Source of the DNA: Haliotis asinina
Taxonomy: Eukaryota > Mollusca > Gastropoda > Lepetellida > Haliotidae
Length of the DNA: 64,000 nucleotides
NCBI RefSeq assembly: GCF_037392515.1
Contig: NC_090292.1
Coordinates: forward strand, 46,985,747-47,049,746
Direction of reading: 5' to 3'
How positions within the stretch are numbered: position 1 is the stretch's first letter; each line of letters opens with the position of its first letter. Under the pieces are notes generated by a model, which was not told the origin of the DNA, made no database searches, and saw nothing but the letters and a program-made list of their open reading frames with translations. Positions 23,511 to 36,643 of the stretch are shown piece by piece. A program made the translations under genes and the position numbers.

Positions 23511-25435
23511 AATTTCTTCACTTGCTAAATTTACTTGGTGTGTAACGTTTACTCACCAGTATGTAGACACTTGTCAATAAACGTCTTTATACTTGGTCTC
23601 ATAATTCTAATTACTTTATAATCATACTTGTATGCATTTTGAAACTTAATAAAAAGAAGCAATCTGCGAATGTATAACAGGAATGTAATATGCAGACATT
23701 TCATGGTTTTCCTATATGAATCATAATTCGCACGCACCCACGCCCTAGTGTATGTCGTCTGCATCATTACACTTAACGACGAAAACAATGGTTCTGTTGA
23801 AAGCTACGACAACGTATTAAAAACAAAAATGCAAATATAAAAATTAAAGTTATAGGAGCAATGTCAGGCTATTACCTTCTTCGAGGAATGTATCCATCAA
23901 TATCCACAAAAACAAGTGATATATAATTCATCTGCAGATTTCCCAAGTGATGTGTCTTTTAACAGTCTAATATACGAAAACTTGATGTATCGTTTCAGGT
24001 TTTTCACGTTGCTGTATAGTCTCATTGGTTACCCAAGATAGCACACCTGGCAACTAATTGCATAATGTGCGTCATTCTTTTTAAAAAGTTATTTAGTTAG
24101 CCAATAATGAGCAATCAATCAATGTATTGGCGGTTAATCCTTTGAAAGAAGGGCGTTGTTTTACATAGACACAGACACGACAGAGTGTATTCAGTATAGA
24201 TTAGTAAATGTACATACATAAACACTACCCTGTGACAAATCCCCCATTTAAACATCCATAAAACTAATTAATCAATCAGCATGTTGTCGGTTCATCGTTT
24301 GATCGATCCAGACAAAAGAAATGCCAAATAGGGGCCTTTGTCGGGGAATCTAAGTGGCGTCACCACTAATTATACCTGTTATAAATTCATTAACTGGGCA
24401 TCAAGTGAATGATGACAAATAACGTGTAGGTTTATACCAACAAACACGGATTACAACCTAATGACACCAAGTGATTTTGACAGAATCGTCTATGAAAACA
24501 AGGGTTGTACCTCGAAAACTAGGCAAAGCAGGAGACACAACTAAATGATAGTAGATTGTGAGAACATATAGCTTTCATTTTTCTGAACACCTTTCGCGAT
24601 TTCAGGTTTTTACAAACCTGTAAGCGAAATAGTTCAGCCCCTGAAATGTAGATGAATACTGTACAGACCCTCATTTCTATACCCACTATTACGTCACGGA
24701 GACGCGCCGCTCTGATAGGTTGAAATTTCGTTTGCTGCTAAGAATTTTGCACTGTTGACAAAAAGGTCGATTTAAGGTAATTAAAGATCGAAATGAGCAT
24801 TTTCAATGACGGGGTTTCATTTATAACGATGTCAGCAAGTGACTTTGCGTTTGTACCCTATTAGAGTATATGTGACCTTTAAAGAACATGAAAGCAATTG
24901 TTATGTTTGGATTATGACACATGGACAGCTGATTTTACAAACGCAGACAAGATTTAATTGTATCTCTGTCAGAAAGGATCGATCACTGATGGGGTCAATT
25001 CGAAAAGCCATTATTGTGTGTACATTGATACCGTCTCCCAATGGAGTCAATAAGCATTCGAATAGTGTTCTTAGATGATATTCGACTACCGCAGAAGTGC
25101 AGTCGCAAGTTCCCTGAAGTTTCGCATATGATTTCGGTGTACAATACTTCGACCAAGTTCGTCCCGCAAGCGTTCAAGGGGGATACGTCTGGTGACAGTG
25201 CTAGCCAGTGAATTACCGGGAGACGGTGTTTTGACGGTGACTAAATAATGGTGTGAAGTGATTCTGAAGACTATGATCACGGTAGTAAAGGGTACAACTA
25301 TCCTTTGACAGACATTAAGAGCAGTTCTGAGATTGTAACTTATTCCACACCAGACCATGCCACTCTCCTCAGCACCCAACGGTCCGTTTGAACCAAATTC
25401 TCATCAGTATAACGTTCGCGAGGTCAACGCCAAAC
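23511..25435. other. AT-rich intergenic DNA, no gene recognised
   Basis: Open frames are short. The longest, on the minus strand at 25086-25379 (97 codons), has no motif I trust. Confidence 0.4.
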
Positions 25436-25550
25436 ATCATTGAAGACGTGAATCGTCAGTGAATACAAAGCCATGCCACTGAAGACGTGAATCGTCAGTG
25501 AATACAACGCCATACCACTGAAAACGCGTACCGTCAGTGAATACAACACT
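25436..25550. repeat. 39-bp minisatellite, about 2.8 copies
   Basis: Units share GAAGACGTGAATCGTCAGTG followed by AATACAA.GCCAT.CCACT. Confidence 0.8.
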
Positions 25551-25672
25551 GTTTGCAGAGAATTTCATACTGCTATATAAGCATATATTGTATGTATTGC
25601 AAAATTATGCAAAATGTTTTTTAACCAAACAAATTATAATCGAGTCATTACTTCATTTATAAAACAAAAACA

Positions 25673-25972
25673 TGTGTGAGTCCATGCAGGTAGCAAAGGT
25701 ACTGTGAGTCCCCATGGTCCCTAGTGTGGTGATCTACCTTCAGTTGTTGGCGATCTATAGTCCGTGTTTTATATTGTATTGTCTGCTTTAATTACTAGAA
25801 TGCTTTTCTTTTCCATGCGAGTTTTATATCCATATATGTGACACTCAAGTATTTTACCGTCCATCGTGACAGGTTTCATTCTTCAAAATGTTTTCATTTT
25901 TCTCATATAAATTGTTTTCGTCACGATGTGGCTAACATATTACCAAAGTGACGTTAAACGTTTAACTCAATC
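25673..25972 (+). repeat. SINE-like family 2 copy, near full length
   Basis: It starts near GTGAGTCCATGCAGGTAGCA, continues with CCCTAGTGTGGTGATCTACC and ends GACGTTAAACGTTTAACTCA. The CTCA tail is nearly absent. Confidence 0.8.
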
Positions 25973-26275
25973 CTTCGATCAGCATGTAGCAACATGAATG
26001 GGTTTTTTTATGTCTGAACCGGTAAAAACTGGCTAACAGGTTACGTGGCGCCTCCCTCGTTGTAAGCTCCTGAATCCTGCCTAGTGCACGTTCTCCTTCC
26101 TGAAGTGTTAAACTCGGCATCTCTGTCCTAGTTTCTCAATCGTCAGTGAAGCAATTATAATTGTTTCGCATACATCTGCATTTAAGGTTACCGTCATCAT
26201 CATTTCAGAACAGGAAGTTGTACAACGGATTTGCCATTGTGGATTCGAATCCCGAATCTGAATAATTCAGCATTA

Positions 26276-26345
26276 TGTATGTGTACGTGTGTGCGTGCGT
26301 GCATGCGTGCATGCGTGCATGCGTGCATGCGTGCATGATCGCATG
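26276..26345. repeat. (GCGTGCAT)n microsatellite
   Basis: Alternating GCGTGCAT units follow a TGTG run. Every unit contains the self-complementary tetramer TGCA. Confidence 0.9.
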
Positions 26346-26384
26346 CTGTTGCGTTTTGGATTTAAGATTTATATTGTGAACAGA

Positions 26385-26560
26385 GACAGTAAAAGTAACT
26401 ATAAATATCACAGAAGAAAATGGAAAACTAGTAATTACACCTAAAACAGTTTTATCTATAGAGGACAAAACAGCATAAAAATGGGCTATAATCTAAAGGT
26501 AGACCACCATACTAAGGACCATGGGGACTAACAGTACATTTGCTTCCTGCATGGGCCCTA
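26385..26560 (-). repeat. SINE-like family 2 fragment, reverse orientation
   Basis: It reads ATAAAAATGGGCTATAATC, then AGACCACCATACTAAGGACC and TGCTTCCTGCATGGGCCC, the reverse complement of the family head. The CTCA end is missing. Confidence 0.75.
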
Positions 26561-26814
26561 GCTGGATTTACACGCCCACGCTTCAAAATATGCAATGCTG
26601 TGATGCTGCTTAATGTTCATAGATATAACATCGATATATGGCAAGTTCCACAACCAACGGAGTAACCAGTCAAAAGTTTTCCTTCTGTGACAAACTCGAG
26701 TTTGTGCAGTGTAGCATCTTCCTTCATTTTCCTGACGTTTACAAACCTTAGTTTTTTGAGAGGCAGTCACAAGTCGGTATTCTAATATAAGACAAAATGT
26801 TATGGACGTCAACC

Positions 26815-27440
26815 TCTTCTTTACTGTTTATACGACGTTTCTGGGCTATTCCTTGCCCCCTCGTCAGGTGGATGCTAACTAACAGTTAAACAGGATATAT
26901 ATACTTCTAATGTACATGAAGCCAGAGTGATGATTTTAAGCATGTATATATACAATTAAAAAATAGCAATTGAAGAGAGAGTTAAAATATACAAAAGCTG
27001 GTATGGTGTTGTTACAGTGGATTAAGCAATAGAAGCCAGTGTGTCTGATTAGTGTACAATAGTCGGTGGGGTGGGGTGATGGTGTAAAGATATACAAAAG
27101 CTGGGAGAAGGGTTGGATGATGCTGTAACAGTGGACTAGAAGGTGATTGGTGAAGCCGTGGGTCGAACTGATTTCTCTGGCATTGGGTAGGCAAACCCTT
27201 TGGTCTCTGTTCATCTATGGAGCCTATCTCTTGATGAAATTTTGTGTCTTGGATGTTCGATGCTAAGATGGCTGTTGCTTGCCAGTCAGTGGAGTGTGAT
27301 GGATTGTTCACATTGTGTTGAGAAAGGGCTGACTTTAGATTTCGTTTCTCTACTAAAGTTTTGTGCCCTTTCAGCATGACGTCAGTGGGAGAGATGTCTC
27401 TCCTACATACCTGCTGCCACAGTCACACATAAGTTGTAGA
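26815..27440 (-). pseudogene. Penelope-like element remnant: GIY-YIG endonuclease end
   Basis: Reading the minus strand from about 27430, the sequence gives C-D-C-G-S-R-Y-V-G-E-T, the YVGET of a GIY-YIG nuclease (27395-27409). After a frameshift comes RNLKSALSQHNVN, then HSTDWQATAILAS (open frame 27012-27377). This order, with S-A-L-x-x-H and D-W, is typical of the C-terminal nuclease of Penelope-like retroelements. The further minus-strand phrase for DEGARN..ETS near 26850 also fits the tail usually seen there. The reverse transcriptase is not found. The element is 5'-truncated and broken. Confidence 0.6.
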
Positions 27441-27984
27441 TGCACAAACCTGCAAGCCACGATAAAACCCATCAACGGAAACACCGGAAGGCTTTAGAGA
27501 CGATATGATTTCATAACATAATACGTCCCTGTAGAATATCAACCTAGTGCTTCTGGTTATTCTCTAGATCCCATTTCCAAGGATGCAATTGTCTTTCATA
27601 ATTCACATGCAAAGGCTGTTTGAAATTCAGTTAGAGCAGAATGTATGCGAGTGTATTCTTTCCGCTTCTCAGGAATCTTACAATACTTAGACAACGATGG
27701 GAATGTGATACCTTTCTTTGCTGTAATGGATAATATAAATTAATAATACGTGTTTGATCACTTGAAGACATCAGTATCATAAAGAAATCTATTTTTCTCT
27801 TCGGTCCTAATGGTTATTGAGGATCATATTTCATAAATGAATATTTGATGTGACTATATTTCATAACTTTATGTGAAGCAGATATATATTTTACAGCAGT
27901 AACACCATATGTGCTGTAAACAAACGTGAGTATCACATATTACAGCAATCAAACTATGCAAACAAGGTTATCAATTTATAAGAC

Positions 27985-28136
27985 CTGTCGACAAAGGACA
28001 GTAAAACTAACTAGATTATCACAGATATATGTTTAAAACTAGTAATGAAATGGAACATAGTGTCACTATAAAGGACGATACAATATAATAACAGGCTATC
28101 GATTGCCAACAACTGAAGGTAGATCACCACACTAAA
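27985..28136 (-). repeat. SINE-like family 2 fragment, reverse orientation
   Basis: It contains AAAGGACAGTAAAACTAACT, TATTATAACAGGC-type sequence and ACTGAAGGTAGATCACCACA, the reverse complement of the family. Confidence 0.75.
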
Positions 28137-28139
28137 GTA

Positions 28140-29429
28140 ATGTCGGAAATAACAAAAATAAAAGAAACCTGTCCTTCGGCTGTTGTCCTGTATCCTTCAA
28201 AAATACACAACTGCAAACACGATAAGTCGAAATAACACACTTCGGCCTAAGTGGGCATTCTTAGAGATGTGTAAGGGGACTTCCAGAAAAGCATGCGTAC
28301 TCGTAAAATCGGGGAAAACTTATGATAACAACTGATCAGACTATAGATGGTAATGACGGAAAGACGACTCACCTGACCCCAACCATGCTGTGCGACACCC
28401 ATCATGTTTTTGCCTTTGAGACGATCCTTCCTACCCATTTCTTTTTATAGTGATAGTGAGACTCCATGGTAGCTACATTCCTAATAGTGTCAGCTTGAAA
28501 GTTATTATTCTTACGACAGCTCTCGTTTATAATGAAACTAACGCTAATTTAAACATGGACATACGAAAAAAGTGAACTTTATGACACAATATCATCTCAC
28601 ACTAATTTGCTAAAAGCCATAGTCTGTTCCAAATAAGTCGCTTTGGACTGCTCATTTCTACACTAATTTCTCCTCAGTAAAGTCCTTTGATTTACATTTC
28701 CTATCTCCCTACTACTGGAACAGGAATATGCTGAGCTTACTGTAACAGATATTTCACACTTTCGCCCATCAACTACATAAATTGTAGAGAGTAACGTGCC
28801 GAGTTTAACAAAACCTAGTAGAAGGTCGCGTCAGGTAACGTTTGAGCGACCAATGACCGTCCAATCAAAAGTGAGACGGTTAAACAGATTCAACCAATCA
28901 GACAACAGCTACTATTTAGGGATCGGAGGGACTGACACACACTTTCACTGACACAGATCTCTCCACAAACGAAAATCCGCATATAACACACTTATTTGAC
29001 CTGCAGTATGTACGCTGTGGGTTTTCTGTTGACATGGTTACCATTAGCTAATATTTCCGCAAGATGACATACCTGAATATTGCCCAAAACACTATTTTTA
29101 GCAACTGTTTACTCTCCGTTGTCATGGTTGTGCGTACGTCCTGTGTATCACCCGGAAGGGAGCGTACGCGAAGTAGCATTCGGAATCGTTCGTGTGTCGT
29201 TTCGAGACAAGAAGTTCAAAAGGTATGTGCGAATGTCCACTTTACGATTTGGTAAGCTGTGTTCTGATTGGTCAATCTCAAAGGTTAACTGACTCGACCT
29301 CCCATATAGGTTTTATTAGACTCAGTAGCGGAGTGTAGCGAAAAGTACTGACGATAAGTTTACTTCGACTGCAGCTGAAGACTGTAGTCAAAGTCCGCCA
29401 TAATTAAAATCACAAAAAGCTTTAGAATC
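28140..29429. other. No recognisable gene
   Basis: Unique AT-rich sequence. A frame near 29080-29292 ends at a possible donor (AAAAG|GTATGT at 29221), but no acceptor or family supports an exon. Confidence 0.35.
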
Positions 29430-30275
29430 CACCCAGATTGTATCACCTATTGCTCCCTTGGGAGCTGCATTCGACGCCATACACGCGCATTCCGCACGTA
29501 GAATTTTTCCGTTTCTTTTTTGGCAAATTTATAGCCGAGCTATTAAGGTTTCTGTGATTTTAGGCCGTCTGAATTTCTTCCACAGGAGTCTCGGTGGAAG
29601 ACGTTTCTTCCACCCAGCCTCCGGTGGAAGTCGCTCACGCCATTGTATTTTGGAAGCCTTTTACTTTGTGATATCTATGCATGTTATACATGGTTGGAAA
29701 CCCGATCCAACGCTCTCTCCAAAAATGCAAACGTGATTCTAATGCTGCCCCTGGTAACCAGTCCAGATTGAATCTCCGACATGATGGTTTGTGTAATTTT
29801 GTTGAACTTCAATTCTTCTATATCACAGTAGTCATCATGCCACCATAGTCCGGTCATGATGTAATGGCAACCACTCTTACGATTCACCCTAGAAAATGCA
29901 TTTCTATACTGCGTTTGAAAGCCAGTTAAAGCATGTGTCAGACAGTGTATAAAACGCACACGTTGCGCATTTAGTGGTGGAGCTATATGGGTATTAATGT
30001 GCGAAATGCAACAAATACCGCAGGTGATATAGATTGTCGGAATTTAGATGAATCTGTTCACCGGCTATACCGGCGTCGTTAATATTTACAACTACAAAGC
30101 ATTTGCAAGGTGATTCATGTGGGATTCTGGGAATATGTAACATGGTGGTGTGCAACATTAGACATTCGCGCTACACAGGAATCAATATACGTGACAGAGC
30201 TAAAGTTGCAACGAATTGGAATAAAGCCATAAAAGTAACGCCTGTAGTTTTAATATATAAACTTTTACTGTGGTG

Positions 30276-30880
30276 GAAAGCCCTTGAAAGTGCGGTTCTG
30301 CCAAGGAGTAATGTGCATTCGAGTCGCGTCTGAGAGTCAAGCAATGCGCGCCATTATGTAAATGCATTTGCGCTAATGGCGGGTAAAGTAGTCGGGGATC
30401 CGGGGCGCGTCTCCTGTCAGTGTTACGGCAGCTATAATTTCACGATCCACCATCCAAAATTTAATGTTTAACATGCATCTGAAAGCCCTTGAAAGTGCGT
30501 CTATGCCAGGTTATAATATGCATTCAAGGAACGTTTTTTAATCAAGGAATGCGCGGCATTATGTAACTGTACTTGTGCGTGTGGCTGGTAGAAATGGGGA
30601 TCTGGCGCGCATCTTTCCTCAGCTGTTACTTCAGCATCAGAAATCAAAGGTGTAAAAGGGGTCGGTAATACCTTGAAAATGTGGATGTGCCAAGGTATAC
30701 TGTGCATTCGAATATATTCGTTCCATTATATAACGACGCGCATCAAACAGACAAGATGGCGCCATGCTCTGACAACTGTAACTTATCACAAAGGCCGCCT
30801 CTGTCTGGCCACTTAATTACTCTGTTGCGGTCGCAACTCCTTATCATCATTATTTTCATAACTTCTTTCAGATCTGTCCG
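30276..30880. repeat. About 200-bp subrepeats in element copy 1, three copies
   Basis: GAAAGCCCTTGAAAGTGCG begins units at 30276 and 30481. A related CCTTGAAAATGTGGATGTGC begins a third at about 30671. Copy 2 of the element has five. Confidence 0.75.
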
Positions 30881-31559
30881 CATGGACTGATTGTATATAC
30901 ACGTTCTTCTCTACCTTCCTGTAAACTTAATTATTACCTGATTAGCTATATATCACTCGTTTGTATTCACATCTCCGCACCCTGGAGATGCTACTTATCA
31001 GCAATTGTAATTTCGTCACCTGCCTTGCTCTCTTATGGTTATAATCACTCAGCTTGGGTCACTTCCTTTGGACATGCCGCTACTTTGTGATTTTAAACCT
31101 CGTCGCCCCACTGACTTCAACTTTGCGTATAACATTTCTTTGGCATGGGCAATTCACACCTTTTGGCATGCTCATGCCCCTCCAAATGGACATCACACAT
31201 GGAATGGAGATGGGCAATTTCCAGTTTCCTCCTCCCCCGTAGAAACATCCGGCTTGGCCACGTGAACTTCATCTAAACCATTCCATTGGTTGTCTGACCG
31301 CGACGTGGTAATATAAGGGAATGCATTTCACTGCAAATTCATCATCACAGACCAAGTGTCTTAGTGGATCACTACCAGTTGGAGTTGGCAAGTGAACTTT
31401 TATTTCTTCTCTTTTGTTCTTAATTTCTGCATTTTCAGTCATTTACGTTGCTCACTTTATCAAACTGATACGCAACATTACTAGGTTTATTCCCTAAGTA
31501 GACATATCGTATAAGCAGTTTATTTCTTAATTTGTCCATGACTGTAACATCCAGACCCT

Positions 31560-32705
31560 CTTCTGTAGTGCCCAATCTGCAGCCTCTCATTCAACTAGTA
31601 ATCCAATGCCGAGTACCAGTGCTGGTTAACTGGGTCTACCAGAAGTGGTACTCGGTATAATTACAAACAAAACACAGTCAGGGCTAATCTTACAAACACT
31701 GGCTTATACGATAGGGTTTTATCAATATTTAACCAATATTCTTAAAAAAGGAGGGCGTAGTGCTGGCGACACGTGTCGCCGCGTTTCTATGTTTTTCTAT
31801 TTTATCCAAAAACATGTTTTCTCAAATAGTAATATGGCTTGTATCAACTTTGATATATTTGAGCACGTAGATGACACGGTCCTTTCACAAAATGGGGTAT
31901 CTGCAGGTGGCATTAAAAATTACATGTCAGCTGTCAACTCCTTTCTCAGTTGACCCGTGAAGGTCCCGGGGTAGAATAGACCTTCAGCAACCCATGCTTG
32001 CCATAAAAGGTGACTATGCTTGTCGTAAGCGGCGACTAACGGGATCGGTCCTCAGACTAGCTGACTTGGTTGACACATCTCATCGGTTCCCCATTGCGCA
32101 GACCGATGCTCATGTTGTTGATCACTGGATTGTCTGGTCCAGACTCGATTATTTACAGACCGTCGCGATATAGCTGGAATATTGCTAAGTGCGACGTTAA
32201 ACTGAACTCACTCACTCACCCTTCTCAGTTACTGTCAAACGTATGTTCAAATGTCCCCAAGGGTTTTCGATAATTTTGTAGGTTTACAAGTGCTACGCAT
32301 TGTTCATATACAGGTGTCTGTAGCCAGTATAAACGCGAAGAGGTCCGTAAATCTGTTACAGAATTCAGAGATGAAACCAAACAACCGCCACCCATTTTCG
32401 TTGTTGAAAAGGGGTACACCGATCCTGCAACCAGACTGGAGGTGAGGGACATTCTGGACCTGGCCAAGTCAGATCAACTTCCATCCGAGGACGATCAGCG
32501 CCTGGTGATGCGGTACTTGTCTTGTGGGATAATTCAACTTGGACATGCCCAAAGACCTTCAGTGGCGTCGTTTATGAAGTTGGCAGATTTCAATAAGGCA
32601 CGGTGTGTTGCCGGGAGGTACCAACTTTCTTTCATGGACCACAAGACATCCATGAGCTTCCTGGTCACCCTAAGCTTGTCCAAAGAGGATTACGACATGT
32701 TCAGC
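31560..32705 (+). pseudogene. Broken tyrosine recombinase gene (copy 1)
   Basis: Pieces match the recombinase of copy 2. The N-terminal core-binding part lies at about 31600-31950 (RSAGDTCRRVSMFFYFIQKH). After the SINE, 32230-32450 and 32442-32705 give QRLVMRYLSCGIIQLGHAQR and MDHKTSMSFLVTLSLSKEDY. Near 32430 this copy keeps 5 bases (CTGGA) that copy 2 lacks, so the frame is continuous at that point here but interrupted there. The 3' end is missing. Confidence 0.8.
31952..32221 (+). mobile_element. SINE family 1 copy inserted in the recombinase gene
   Basis: It runs from GACCCGTGAAGGTCCCGGGG to CTCACTCACTCACC and is flanked by direct repeats TTCTCAGTT (31943-31951 and 32222-32230). The undamaged target, CCTTTCTCAGCTACTG, is seen at the matching place in copy 2, so the insertion is certain. 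Confidence 0.95.
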
Positions 32706-33640
32706 TGATTTGCCCGTGAGCAAGTGTAGACTCTGCTGACTTTTGCCTAGAGAGATGGGTGATAGTGCCGGAAGCAGAGCGACATGCTGGTGTTGCATAG
32801 CAGGCGAGGGGACGATCCCGACAGGAGAGGCGATGATACGTTGACTCAAGTGTGCCTTCACAGCAATCAGACTTTGGAATGAAAGTTGTATCCTTCCAAG
32901 TTTCATGATTTGTATGATACATTTGTGTTAACATATTTGAGGTATCTGTCCATTATGTACGGCAATTGTAAAGGTATTCAATAATTCGTGAGCTATGGTT
33001 ATCATGTTGCATGCTAAATTAAAAGAACATCCTAACGCTGTTCCCTTCTAATCCAAACCATTAACCTCCAATCAAAATAACATAAAATAAAAACGGAAAG
33101 TCTACGTCCTTCTCTCTACACTAAATCACTAACCCATTCCGAATTAACCTAAATGACATAACCTTAAAGCTAAAAGCATCAATACCGACAATGTTAAAAC
33201 TAAACCGCTAACCCAAACCTAAATGACAGACATTTAAAGCTAAAACCACGAATACCGCGGTGCGTATAACTGAAAAATAAACACTGACAATGACAGAACG
33301 TAAAACTGGAGAAAAATGCCAAACTAAAAATACAAAATTAACGCCGCCTAAAACACTAACCCCAAACCAAAAACATTAAATTAACGTGAAAAAATTACCA
33401 ACAGAGAGAAGGTGACTACGAAACTCAAACATTACCAACTCAAAACAAAAACACCTAACACCACTAATAAGAACTAAAAGCGCGAAATAAAAGGGTGGAA
33501 AAGGGTAGGTGATGTAACCCTTGACCCAAGTGAAATGCTATACTTGCATCAAGGTCTACAAAGGCAGTCGGTCGGCCGAGGCATTAATAATATGTTACCA
33601 GGTGAAGGTGACATATTTTCAATGCCTACAAACTGGCCCG
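32706..33640. other. No gene recognised
   Basis: After the end of the recombinase homology, 33050-33500 is rich in A and C on the plus strand with many TAA stops. Nothing coding is visible. Confidence 0.4.
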
Positions 33641-34140
33641 GAAAAATTGTCTTCAATTCCAGCTGGTGTGATCCTTAATACCGGGTTTCCATGTTTGCCG
33701 ATAGTTTGATGTTGTATGGAAACGTAGCCTTGGCATTGTCTTTAGTTCCAGCTGGTGTGATCCTTAATACCGGATTTCCATGTTTGCCGATAGTTTGATG
33801 TTGTGTGGAAATGTAGCCTTGGCATTGTCTTTAGTTCCAGCTGGTGTGATCCTTAATACCGGATTTCCATGTTTGCCGATAGTTTGATGTTGTGTGGAAA
33901 TGTAGCCTTGGCATTGTCTTTAGTTCCAGCTGGTGTGATCCTTAATACCGGGTTTCCATGTTTGCCGATAGTTTGATGTTGTATGGAAATGTAGCCTTGG
34001 CATTGTCTTTAGTTCCATCTGGTGTGATCCTTAATACCGGGTTTCCATGTTTGCCGATAGTTTGATGTTGCATGGAAATGTAGCCTTGGTATTACCTTTA
34101 ATTCCACTCCGTGTTTCCATGTTTGCCGATAGTTTGGTGT
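33641..34140. repeat. 89-bp tandem repeat, about 5.6 copies
   Basis: GCTGGTGTGATCCTTAATAC recurs every 89 bp (GATCC at 33670, 33759 and so on). Units also share GTTTGCCGATAGTTTGATG. The last unit is incomplete. It is unrelated in sequence to the 88-bp satellite. Confidence 0.92.
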
Positions 34141-34913
34141 TGTATGGAGAGAAAGCGAAGGCACTGCCTTTGTGATTCTTAGTGTTACTAAAGGTCACCC
34201 TCACACAAGACAATCACATCACATCACTACATTGTCTGGAATTGTGCCGTGATTGGTGTCATGTATGCAGAAGCACTTGTCGGGGTTGCAATTACGACTG
34301 AAAGCACCAATCATTGATTCGTTGTTTTATCCCAGAACTGAACGAGATGAGTGAGTCGTGTCAGCCTTAAGCTAACAACAGGTCTTAATCCATGAACGAT
34401 TGATCCTGTGAGTTCAATGCAGAGCTCAGTACAAACACTTATCAATGACCCAGGCTATATATACTTAGCAGTCAGATACGAGCATTTATTCATTCATTTC
34501 ATCATTGATTGATTGGAAGTAGACCGATCGACACGGAGCCAGCCAAGCCCGCAACCCTTACCCCAATCCAAGGCGCCGCTATCTTGTCATCTACAACCTC
34601 CTCCTCAACAAGACAAACATATAGTCGCCGGCCAGCGCGGCATAGGTCACCGATCGCCTGGGGTCTCCTCCCCACGGGGCAAGTCCCTTTTACCATCTAA
34701 TCATTGCAAAAATCATTTGTACATAGTTCTCATTTTAATCTCTCCCATCATATAATTGTAAATACTCAAAAAATCCTTTCCACTTGCCAATTTATATGCT
34801 CTTACCTATTTATTGCCTCATTGCTTTTACCTCACCCATCACCCAAACCCCTCCATCCCCTCCCCCCCATTCCCCCCCACCACCACCCCCCTCCCGTCTC
34901 CCCATGCCCCACC

Positions 34914-36542
34914 ATGAGCTCTCCACTCCTAGCTACCTCACTCTTCTCTACTCCCACCAAGGAATTCCCCAAACTCACCTCACCACTACCCAACGTAAAT
35001 CCAATACCCATTAATTTTGGCTTAGACCTACAAGAAATTGCCCCCAACCAGCCCATTCAAAACCTACCCTCACCCCAACCCGACTCAATCCCCATCGCCA
35101 ACCAACACCAAAACAAAAAACGACCACAATCATCCCCTCTAGAAAGCCACCAAAACAACAACAAAAAAAACATGTGCCAAAGACACCCCTCCCAAACCAC
35201 CACCGAACAAATTAATCCTTCTGGCCTTTTCCACCAACACTAACACCCCTCTCAATCAAACCTATTCAGCCAACAAATTTGCCATATGCTTAAAAAAATC
35301 CAACATCAGTTATAAATATGTCAACTTCTGCGGGAGGGGGTTTAAAATCACCTTCACAGACCCCTCCGCCCTTCAAAACGCCCTCAAAACTACCCTTATC
35401 GACGGCAAAACCATAAAATGGGAACACCCTAGGTGGCTCACCCAGGTACAAGGCGTCATCCACCTAGACAGCCGGGACACACACACAGACATACAAGACT
35501 ACATAAACATTGCTAACATCACGTCACAACCCAAAATACTCAATTACAAATCCATCAACACAAAGCAACCTACAACTACAAATCCAAACACACAAATCAC
35601 ATTCCTAACCTTCCAAACCACCACCCTACTACAATACATTACATTCGGAGCACTCAACTACAAAGTACACCCAGTTATCAAAAACCCCCAACAATGCAAA
35701 CACTGTCACCAATACAACCACACTACAGACACATGCAAAAACATCCCCCTATGCCCAAAATGCGGATCAGACACTCACGACATTACAGAATGCACATACA
35801 ATACATACTGCATACACTGTAAAACACAAGGATACACTGCAAATCAAAACACATGCCCCATAAAACAGACACAAATACTTAAACTCAACAAGCACCTCAG
35901 ACACACTGATCTGCCAAAACCTGCACCCCGCCACATCACACATTACTCTCTTCTATCACTCTCATCACAAACCCCCTCAAACACATCCACATGCTCTACC
36001 TCCTCACTCTCCCCGTACCAAGTCCCCTCTCGCCCACCCAAACCCTCCCGCCAAACCCGCCCCCCTCCCCAACCGTCACCCCAAACCTCTCCCCCGTCCG
36101 CCTCACCCAACCCGCCAACAAACACCAAAACCCTACCCACCCCCAACAACCAAACCCCCCCCAACCCAAACCACCCAAAAGCCCCCTACTCCCCACCCCA
36201 ACCACCACCTCCCCCAAACCCCGCCCCAAAACTGCCCCTCCCCCCAAAAAACCTGCCCCCCAAACCAACCCTTGCCCAACCTCTGTTAAACCCACATATC
36301 CAGCAAACATCAAACACCGCACACTCAAACACAAAGCCCCCACCACCCCCGCATCCAACTCCAACATCACACTCACCCCCCAAAAACTTAACCAAAACTT
36401 AAACATACTAATAGAGTTCATCACTACCATAGCCCTCCTACCCAACCCAACAGCCAAAAAAATACATACTGTAGCACGCAAACTCAACTTATACCACAAA
36501 CCCCTAGCCAGTCTACTCATAGCTGTTAAATCCCTTTCTTAA
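34914..36542 (+). pseudogene. LINE ORF1 (gag-like, CCHC zinc knuckles), frameshifted
   Basis: The best start is ATG at 34914 (context CACCATGAG), giving MSSPLLATSLFSTPTKEF. The frame breaks near 35243 and resumes from about 35256 in another frame (NKFAICLKK..RGFKITFTDPSALQNAL, possibly RRM-like). CCHC knuckles lie at 35695-35855: CKHCHQYNHTTDTC, CPKCGSDTHDITEC and CIHCKTQGYTANQNTC. A Pro/Thr-rich tail follows. A second shift near 36380 leads into NILIEFITTIALLPNP and a stop at 36540. Such proteins bind element RNA. Confidence 0.8.
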
Positions 36543-36643
36543 CTTATCCCAACTAAGCTGCTCTAGCCAACCCATCCCATCTATCAAAATTATGTGCCCC
36601 ATCCATGACCTATTATAAAGTTCTTTTCCAAATTACCGCAATC

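Larger units (their letters stand above)
29430..32705 (+). mobile_element. Tyrosine-recombinase (Crypton-like) element, decayed copy 1
   Basis: This segment is colinear with 58146-61935 in the same orientation, starting at ACCCAGATTGTATCACC in both. It is shorter. It has three instead of five 195-bp-type subrepeats, lacks about 300 bp around the start of the recombinase frame and carries a SINE at 31952-32221. It ends at 32705, before the part that would encode the catalytic GH and Tyr motifs. It cannot encode an active recombinase. The lack of a detectable target duplication fits this class, which inserts by recombination. Confidence 0.85.

Noticed and set aside
25086..25379. 97-codon minus-strand frame with TRRIPLERLRDELG
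   Set aside because: Slight resemblance to Tc1-type transposase text, but too weak to call and with no neighbouring motifs.
29684..29959. A 91-codon minus-strand frame conserved at 58439-58714
   Set aside because: Both lie in the two copies of the Crypton-like element, which are nearly identical throughout, so conservation of the frame adds no evidence of coding.
35943..36520. Gly-rich minus-strand frames of up to 174 codons
   Set aside because: They lie opposite the Pro/Thr-rich tail of LINE ORF1 and result from its C-rich strand.
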